Below are positions 56,269-64,000 of a stretch of DNA of 64,000 nt, piece after piece. The position numbers and the translations under genes were made by a program. How positions within the stretch are numbered: the stretch's first letter is position 1; each line of letters opens with the position of its first letter. The DNA is from Lytechinus variegatus (Eukaryota > Echinodermata > Echinoidea > Temnopleuroida > Toxopneustidae), in the NCBI RefSeq assembly GCF_018143015.1, contig NC_054749.1:33660911-33724910 (forward strand), read 5' to 3'. A model generated the notes under the pieces. It was given only the letters and a program-made list of their open reading frames with translations. It had not been told where the DNA came from and made no database searches.

Positions 56269-59017
56269 GTAAGGACTTTCTCCACTCCCCGTGGAGCATT
56301 CCAACAAGAGTTTCGGAACTCAATTGCTATCTACAGTATATACATGTATAGGCTTCCGCATAACGAGTCCCCATTTAACATCTTGGTGAAGAGTGGCAAT
56401 GAGTCTTTTCAAGAATAGTCCTACATTGTTCCTTCCTTCTGGTTTGAATTCATGGATTTCCTTTCTTTTCATTTTTTCAACCGGCTTTCAGACACACTCC
56501 TTCTATTTTGTTTTCCGCCTACACATTTCCCGCAATTCTTTTTTTTATGTCGGCCGTATTCTTGAGTTGTTCTTGTTTTCATTCTTTATTTTATCTTGTT
56601 TTTATTCTTTATTTTATTTTATCTTGTTTTTATTCTTTATTTTATCAAGGAGTCAAGAGGTAGCTTGTTTATAGTCTTCTTTCTTCTTCCCTTCCCTTTC
56701 TCTTTTCCTTTAACAGTTTAATATCATTTCGCATTTCATTTTCCTTTCCTTTTCCATTCCCTTCCATTCTCTTCTTTCATCTTCCCGTTGTTATTATTAT
56801 TATTATAATTTCAATTTCCAAGAGAAATCCTGAGGGGGGGGGACAGCACCCTGTCCCCCCCCCCCGAAAGTCACACCTGTCAACTTGGATTTCAATCATT
56901 ACAGTTTGAATGTGGAAATGAGAGAGATCAGGTCCCATTTAAGAAAAACTCTGCTCCGAGGAAGGAGTAACCGCTATTTGTAATTAAGAAAAGGAATACG
57001 ATGATTATAGAAATCACGAGTCGGAACAAGAATTAATGTATCCATAAACCATTCATGACTCAATTAATTTCGAATAGCGACCCGCTCTTATGCACAAATT
57101 GCAACCTGCGGAATCAAAATGTCAGGAAATATTATTTTAGTAGGGGGTGCTGGTTTAAAGTTGACAAGCAAAAAAAAAGGGGGGCTTCGCTACAACAAAA
57201 AGAAGGTGTTTTCCGGGAAAAATGACAAGACAATTTTGACAAAAGAGGGATTTCATTATTTTTTTTTTTTTAAGTAGGTAATTGTGGTGCATATTTCTGC
57301 CATTTAGAATACCTACATACCTATAGCAGATTTCCAAGGGGTACATATATAGCACACGCAACAGCACCGCTTCCCAGGGACATGCAAACATACAAGGTGC
57401 TATGTTTATGATTATGAGAGAAACATGTCATGAAATGCAAGTACAAAGCATGAACTTATTATATGCAAGGTGCTAAATATAACAAGATATTTTATTTTGT
57501 CTTCGCAAACATGATGATTACAAAGCAATTTGTTTTTCACTAAAAATAGACATGCATGAACAAAACAAACAACGAAACCACTAAATTACTCAGGGGTCAA
57601 GCGGATATAATAAAACATTAAGTTTGAGTCGTCCAGGGCACATATCATAATTATTATCATTGAAATATTATTATCATTTTTATCATTTTTTTAGCATTAT
57701 CACTATAAATATTATCATTGTTCTTATTATTATCATTATATCATTCTTCTTCTTATTATTATTATTATTATCATGAAACTTTCAGGGATATCAGAACATC
57801 ATCATTTCGCTGGGACCAGAGGTTTAATTATCGTTTCGAGATTGTGAATTGAATTTGTGGATAGAGTATCGAATGAATAGTAATGATTCAGTGGATGTGA
57901 AACGTCTTTCATGTTCGAGATGACTTTTCCTATGATTTGATCGGTACATTCTTTTTTGTTTTCAAAACTAATTATCATCCATGCACTGATGCCCCCCCCA
58001 AAAAAAAAAAATCATACCCATGATAAAGGTTGATTCGTGCATGGCATCACCTTAATGGACAACTCATAATCACCTAACAGGTACGTGCAAGATATTCAGC
58101 TATTTTCGACATTATATTGTTTTCCTTCTGAAGTCAGATACCGTTGGCCTAATCTTTATAACATGGAGGTTAAAAGGATGGAGAGACAACGAATTGCACA
58201 TGTAGCTACATGTATCTATTTCTAAAGAAGTACAAAAGAATACACAGGTGCACTTGCAGCATTTGATGGCAACCTGTGATATCGGCATTTTTTATGGGAA
58301 AACTGAAAAGTGATTCGTGTTGAAATAGATAATTGCGAATATTTCGTAAATTTGCACAATCAGGAAAGAATTGGTGGATCGAGTGTATGGGATAACACAC
58401 CTTGCAACGTTTGGTTAAAGCTTATTGAAACAGTTTATACTAAAATGATTATCTTTGCCAAGTGACCTGATTCCCTAGATAAAACTAGAAAAAAAACATG
58501 CTTAGACAACTTTTATTACAATAAATTTCCCAAAACAATCATGACAAGCGTAACTTGTTCATAATATTCAAATTATTTAATTATTTTGTAAATTCACAGA
58601 CCCCTCATTTCTACGTAGATCGTTCCCAGACCCAGTAACACTCTATACATTATTTAGAAGCAATTTCGCAAGTAAAAAATATAGTTTTGTTGTTATTACA
58701 CGTATACAAGACGTACACTCTTACCATGGAGCTCTGTTAATAGCTCTATGCTCTTACACACACACACAGGAATTTTTTTTTTCCATTGCCGTGCAGGTTA
58801 AACTTTGCGAGCCTTTTGATAAGTATGACAGAAACCTAGACTATACGCGGGGTTCAAACTTGCACCCAATCCACCGGTGCGGGGCCTGCGCATGCGCGGT
58901 AGCGAGTGAAAGGTGAAACGGGAAATAATTATGATTATGCTCGATAGGCCTTTTCGCTCTGCACCTTTTCCCGGAAAGTTGCACCTTTTATTTCACCCCT
59001 ATTCCTTAGTGTGAATC
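56269..59017. other. Non-coding sequence
   Basis: It holds G/C runs near 56835-56866, a low-complexity block with TTGACAAGCAAAAAAAAA (about 57156), a TTATTATC/ATTATCATT-rich stretch (57650-57775), and an NRF1-like TGCGCATGCGC near 58890. No coding exon was recognised. Confidence 0.45.
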
Positions 59018-59188
59018 AGGGGCCGCGGGAGCGGGAGGGGGGGGGGGCTTCAGCTCCCCCTTCTTTTTTCCAAACCGTGTACAAAAACGTAAAAATGACC
59101 ATAGGATTGTGATTTTTTGCATGGTCCCGTTCTCTCGTAATTTACCCCCCCTCCTGGCCGCCACTTTGAAAACCGTTCCGCGGCCGCT
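59018..59188. mobile_element. Element with GGGGCCGCGG/CCGCGGCC ends, copy 2
   Basis: It shares the ends, the G run, CAAACCGTGTACAAAAACG and CACTTTGAAAACCGTTCC with the copy at 23576-23819, and is shorter through internal loss. Confidence 0.8.
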
Positions 59189-59506
59189 GTGAATTGTACA
59201 TTTTTAACATAATACCTGTATTCCAGTCAAGTCATTCATCAATTTTCTTTCCTCGTCTCCTCCTCCCTCGAACTCCTCCTACTAGTAATTTTTCATCTTC
59301 CTGCCATTTTTCTCCATCTTCTTTTGTCCCCTCCTTTGTACCTATCATTGTCACCATGTTATGTCCTATAATCATGTCAATTATGTTCCCAGGCTTTCTC
59401 TGCAGAAATCTAATGAAACCCAAAGGCGTAAATCGATATCAACTAGGCGAAGTAAATGATAGGTGCTGTCCCCATCCTTGCCCCTTCGAGAGTGCTTTTA
59501 AGATAA

Positions 59507-59752
59507 AATAATAATGATAATAATAATAACGTCTATTTACCCATGCAGGGTAGCCATTTCAATTAGGAAACTGCTCTACTAGTGGGCCGTGCATAAAATA
59601 TAATGTTTGCTCTTTTACAATCTAATGCTGAGCGCGCCAATCAAGAAGGCAGAATGTCTCCTTTTTATAAGTCTTTATAACTTTGCCGGAGATCGAATGT
59701 ACGACCTCGCGTTCATGAGGCGGACGCTCTACCATTGAGCCACAGTGTCCGG
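59507..59752 (-). mobile_element. tRNA-derived SINE, family B, copy 2
   Basis: The minus-strand head carries TGGCTCAATGGTAGAGCG and CTCATGAACGCGAGGTCG. The B box is degraded (CATTCGATCT). The body and ATT tail match the copy at 29824-30062. Confidence 0.82.
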
Positions 59753-59906
59753 TTATACAAACTGAATAATTCATAATTGATCACAATGTCGATACTCAAT
59801 ATCGTCTGCATCAAGCTTAAAATAAAAGATGCAAAAATAATGTCCATATGAAACACTTGAAATTGTCTAGGTGTTCCATACCCAGATAACCTCCAGTAAC
59901 AACGTA

Positions 59907-60124
59907 CACTGTAAAAACTGCGGTGTTAAAACTGACACCAATTGGTGTTCATAGAGGACCACACCCTGAGGTGTTAAAATTACACCCAAGAGATTAAAAA
60001 TAACACCAAAGAGTGTAAATGTAACAACAAAAGGTATTGTAATAACACCTATAGGTGTAAAACTAACACCACCAATTTAACACCGGTGTAAAATAACTGG
60101 TGTGGTCCACAGTTTTTGCTGTGT
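59907..60124. mobile_element. MITE with CACTGTAAAAACTG ends, copy 2
   Basis: Reverse-oriented relative of the element at 17228-17464, sharing CGGTGTTAAAACTGACACCA, AGAGGACCACACC and the closing CCACAGTTTTTGCTGTG. Confidence 0.85.
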
Positions 60125-60682
60125 ACGCTGGTATTGAAGAGTAATGAGTATAGTTTATAATTCGTGTTTTTGAATTAGACAATGATAGGTTCATGATTTG
60201 ACAAATTGACTTTTCAATGTTTAATGAGGTTTCTTATAATTCTTTCGATAATCCTCCCCTACAGCGGAAAAAACTTGTTTTCAGTCGATATTTTTTTAAT
60301 GTGAGATTAATAAGAAAGCCCAAACTCGGAAGCAGATATTATAAGCTTCATTGATGAGGTATTATAGATGGACATGGTTTATGCATGTTACAGGATGATG
60401 GCGGAAAATCATGAACGCCACGACTTCACAATCTTTCACATAAAAAATTACTACATGACTAAGTACTGTTTCCAGAAGAAGAAGATCCTAAATTTCAAGC
60501 ATGTTATCTGACATTTTCTTTTTTTTGGCAAATTTGTTAAGATAATACATGTGTAAAATGAGCAACATTATAAAAACTATATGAGAATCAGAAATTGTCC
60601 GTAGTCTTGGGCATATTTAAGTCATTGAATGTAGAATCAGTGTGATCTATGTGATGTGTGCGATCCCTTTGCAGATTCTACC

Positions 60683-60870
60683 CAATAAAAACACTGTTAT
60701 ATATTTTTTAAACAACACTGTTTACTATACGAACCTTACAGTACTTGTTTAAACAGGTGTTTAAAATCTTAAATAACAAATTTAATTTGTTCCAATGAAT
60801 TGAATATGGTTGTTTAAACGGTTAAACAACTATAGTGTAAGGTTCACAGTTAACAGGTAAAAACGATGCT
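60683..60870. repeat. TGTTTAAAC/GTTTAAACA-rich inverted repeat
   Basis: ACTATACGAACCTTACAGTA (left) faces TAGTGTAAGGTTCACAGTTA (right), with GTTTAAAC words between. Related to repeats at 22.1 and 45.5 kb. Confidence 0.6.
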
Positions 60871-62029
60871 TAAAATAAATATTTTAACTGAGGGGAGCTT
60901 CACCACAGAGAAGAGATGAGCGTGAAAAAAACAATCGATTCTAATATCATATTGCAGGGAATCCCATTTTCGAGTATACATGTACATCTTCTGAACCTTG
61001 ATCTAATGCTTATTATGTTTAAAAAAATCTCAATACCAAAATGTAGATCATATTTGATTTCTAGTTGCTAGAAAAAAAAAACATCCTGAAGTTATACGAG
61101 TGAGCATAACGAGCGAGAAAAGGATTTCGATAACAACATAACTCTCTCCTCTCGCTAGATATACGGCGTCGGAATTGAGATGATGGGTACAAGTTTATTT
61201 CGGAAGACAAGCAACTCTGGTCACGGTCGAATATAAGGACAAGCAAACTGGGCAGGGACACAGCGCCCTCGATAGAAATTTTAATGACGTTTGGCCTTTT
61301 TTTTCCAAAAAATGTTTGCCATCTTAACAAGATTCTCCATGTATAAACAAGGTCATACTAATGATCACCTTAATGAATGGTGTTCCTGAAGCAACTGCCC
61401 CCTCCCCCCCCCACTAGAAAACGGATTAACACCGTTGTACAAATAACGAGTGTGAAATTATGTCTTACGTGGATGTGTAAATAATTATATTTGGATAATC
61501 ATAAGATCGTTATCATTCTATGTAAGAATAGTCTTTTATCGTTTTATTCACTGCTCTTTGTAACATTCAGAGAGTATATAGGAAATGACAAGAAATAATT
61601 ATCAATCCATGGAGCTAATCAATCCAATCTAGCCACGCCGGATCATTTTTTATCAGTTCCTTTAATAAGGTGTTTTTATATACCCCCAGTGGGGATACAT
61701 GCCACTCGCCTCATACCAGTGAATCCGATTATCATTATTTAGTAATTCACACCCGAATACTGTAATTGGAACTTCGTTGTGAGATTTTTGTACACACAAA
61801 TTCATGTGAAAGTGTATCTCATAACTTAGCCCAGGTGATTTTTTTGTTCTCAATTGGAAAATAGGTAATAACAAGTTAAAAGGCCTAAACCCGTTTTCTT
61901 TTCTTCACATTTCACTCGTTTTTCATTATTCTTCTTACCACATTAACATACACTCTTTACAAGACATCCCCTGATGAATGGCATAGATGACAACCTAATC
62001 CTATGGAAGCTTAAAAGTGCCACCGAGAT
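60871..62029. other. Non-coding sequence
   Basis: No gene was recognised. A minus-strand 89-codon frame (61061-61330) has no domain and no splice context. Confidence 0.45.
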
Positions 62030-62880
62030 GTTGATATAATTATCTCGGGATGTCGACATCTTGATAGCAAAAGATAAGATGACGAGATCCTGGATCTCAT
62101 CATGTCGACATCTTTTAGAAGAGATGATGAGATGACAAGATCCTGGATCTCATCATGTCAACATCTTTTAGAAGAGATGATGAGATGACAAGATCCCGGA
62201 TCTCATCATGTCAACATCTTTTAGAAGAGATGATGAGATGACAAGATCCTGGATCTCATCATGTTGACATCTTTTGGAAGAGATGATGAGATGACAAGAT
62301 CCCGGATCTCATCATGTTGACATCTTGAAGAAGAGATGATGAGATGACAAGATCCTGGATCTCATCATGTTGACATCTTGTAGAAGAGATGATGAGATGA
62401 CAAGATCCTGGATCTCATCATGTTGACATCTTGTAGAAGAGATGATGAGATGACAAGATCCTGGATCTCATCATGTTGATATCTTTTAGAAGAGATGATG
62501 AGATGACAAGATCCCGGATCTCATCATGTCAACATCTTTAGAAGAGATGTTGAGATGACAAGATCCCGGATCTCATCATGTTGACATCTTTTGGAAGAGA
62601 TGATGAGATGACAAGATCCCGGATCTCATCATGTTGACATCTTGTAGAAGAGATGATGAGATGACAAGATCCTGGATCTCATCATGTTGACATCTTGTAG
62701 AAGAGATGATGAGATGACAAGATCCTGGATCTCATCATGTTGACATCTTGTAGAAGAGATGATGAGATGACAAGATCCCGGATCTCGTCATGACGACATC
62801 TTTTAGAAGAGATGATGAGATGACAAGATCCCGGATCTCGTCATGTCGACATCTTTTAGATGAGATGATCTGACAAGATG
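62030..62880. repeat. 53-bp minisatellite, about 15 units
   Basis: The unit can be read from GATCCTGGATCTCATCATG through AAGAGATGATGAGATGACAA. GATCC(T/C)GG recurs every 53 bases from about 62086 to 62827, with one unit a base shorter near 62540. Each unit holds the inverted pair ATGATGAGAT/ATCTCATCAT around a 13-base loop. Units differ mainly at TGTCGACA/TGTTGACA/TGTCAACA and TTTTAG/TTGTAG. There are no spacers, so it is not a CRISPR array. Confidence 0.97.
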
Positions 62881-63039
62881 CTTGCACCTGCACGCATTAA
62901 CACCGACAGGAAGTTGGTTGATATTCGATTTTCGATATTCAAACTGTGAAGTTGGTTCGACATTCAAACGCGTGTGAATTTGGTTAATTTTCGATATTCA
63001 AAATTAGGGGCTTTCAAAGCTAAATAGGGGAGTTTAACA

Positions 63040-63710
63040 GGTGCAGCACATCTCGGGCAACCATAAATACACTGGCTTGCCCTAGTACGAGGACATTTAC
63101 GGGACAAGGTCAGTGAAGAAAAGGGCATGAGATTTTTAAATTTTTTTCGAGGGACCCCTAGGGATATCCCGACGGCTTAGCCAGGGTAACCACGTATCTT
63201 GACTTGTAGAACTCGACTCGGGCAACCAGATAAACACTAGCTTGACCCGGCGCATGCACATTTAGGGGGCTAAAATTAACAAAATTAAAGGGAATAAAGG
63301 GCTATTTAGAGCATCTTTTTTAATTTAAAAAAGTATATTTTTTCAAGGGGCCCCCAGAGATATCCAACGGCCTAGCCGGGGCAAACAGGCATCCTAACTT
63401 GTTGAACGTGACCCGTGCAACCAGATAAACACTAGCTTGATCAGGTGCATGCGCATTTTGAGGGCTAAAATTAACTAAAATAAAGGAATATTGGGCTATA
63501 TCAAGCATTTTTTATATTAATAAAGTGATTTTTTTAAGTGGCCCCCCCAAGATATCCAAACGGCCTATAGCCGGGACAACCAGGTATCCTAACTTGTAGA
63601 TCTTGACCCGGGCAACCAGATTTGCACTAGCTTCATCTGACGCATGCAAATTTTGGGGGCTCAAATTAACAAAATTAAAGGAATATAGGGCTATTTCAAG
63701 CATGGTGAAC
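63040..63710. repeat. Tandem repeat of about 195 bp, three units plus a partial
   Basis: GATATCC recurs at 63163, 63359 and 63551 (spacing 196 and 192). The words CGGGCAACCAGAT, CACTAGCTTGA, GCGCATGCACATTT and GGGGCTAAAATTAACAAAA recur in each unit. A diverged partial unit starts near 63046. No stable coding frame is kept across units. Confidence 0.9.
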
Positions 63711-64000
63711 CACGGTCCTGACTTTTTCCCCATCCCTTGGTACCGCCAATGGGTACAGTAAAAAAACAAGGAAAGATAGAAAAAAAGAGAAAGAAGCGAA
63801 AGGGGGAAATAGGAAAGAAAGGGGGGGGGGAGGGAGAACGGATGGGTTGATCGTATCATTGTATGAACAGGATATTTTATAATCATGCCCCGAGCATAAG
63901 GGCGAAGCTCAATGCGTGATAAGGACAAAAAAGAGAGGACACACCATGGCGCACGCAGCAAAAATTTGCTTCATAATAAATCTCAGGCGAGCGAAGTGAG
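63711..64000. other. Non-coding end of window
   Basis: A purine-rich GAAAG stretch with a G run (about 63820-63830) is followed by sequence ending in GCGAGCGAAGTGAG, a motif also seen near 9160 and 52144. The 149-codon minus-strand frame over 63512-63961 crosses the tandem repeat and is not credible. Confidence 0.5.

Noticed and set aside
62030-62880. CRISPR-like regularly spaced repeat
   Set aside because: Units are contiguous with no unique spacers, and the context is a eukaryotic genome.
63512-63961. 149-codon minus-strand frame
   Set aside because: It spans the 195-bp tandem repeat and a purine-rich tract; neighbouring units do not keep the frame.

Overview
This window looks like a piece of an animal nuclear genome. 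It is AT-rich, with a few short spliced exons carrying clear GT..AG borders, very long introns, and a dense scatter of short inverted-repeat elements, tRNA-derived SINEs and microsatellites. The repeat types (TTAA-flanked elements ending in AGGGGAAGTTCACCCTGA, elements built of TTCGTAATTCCGAAG, long poly-G/poly-C runs) and the gene content suggest a marine deuterostome, most likely an echinoderm such as a sea urchin. That assignment is inference; there is no marker gene that proves it.

Layout. Bases 1-969 (+) hold the 3' part of a LENG9-like gene: an MJ1316-type domain followed by an AKAP7-like 2H phosphoesterase domain with both HxTx motifs. The best gene is a rhodopsin-class (class A) GPCR on the minus strand. 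I assemble it from three phase-0 exons: 47353-47439 (N-terminus), 14045-14191 (TM1) and 7325-8776 (TM2 to the C-terminus), about 561 codons with introns of about 33 kb and 5.3 kb. It converges tail-to-tail on the LENG9-like gene. Inside intron 1, on the plus strand, lies a promoter-like segment (33.97-34.03 kb) followed by exon-like segments to about 40.5 kb. They look like a decayed or lineage-specific gene beginning with a SAM-like segment.

Almost everything else is repeats. There are three full copies of a TTAA-flanked MITE (11.5, 28.2, 48.9 kb) plus relatives (38.5, 39.5, 40.5, 42.6 kb). Several hairpin MITEs have GGGCC-like ends (6.6, 16.9, 21.9, 28.5, 31.6, 52.3, 56.1 kb) or CACTGTAAAAA-like ends (17.2, 22.1, 26.1, 32.1, 32.7, 59.9 kb). 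Other repeats are a 1.3-kb foldback (43.4-44.75 kb), two tRNA-SINE families, a 450-bp AGT array beside GPCR exon 2, and, at the far end, a 53-bp minisatellite (62.03-62.88 kb) followed by a roughly 195-bp tandem repeat. From 47.44 to 64 kb I find no convincing coding exon.

I see no operon, phage, CRISPR or other prokaryote-type system. The genes show no evident functional link to each other. The most useful results are the GPCR reconstruction, its unusual microswitch residues, a transposon insertion with its empty site visible in the same window, and paired CRE-type TGACGTCA sites carried by the MITE copies.
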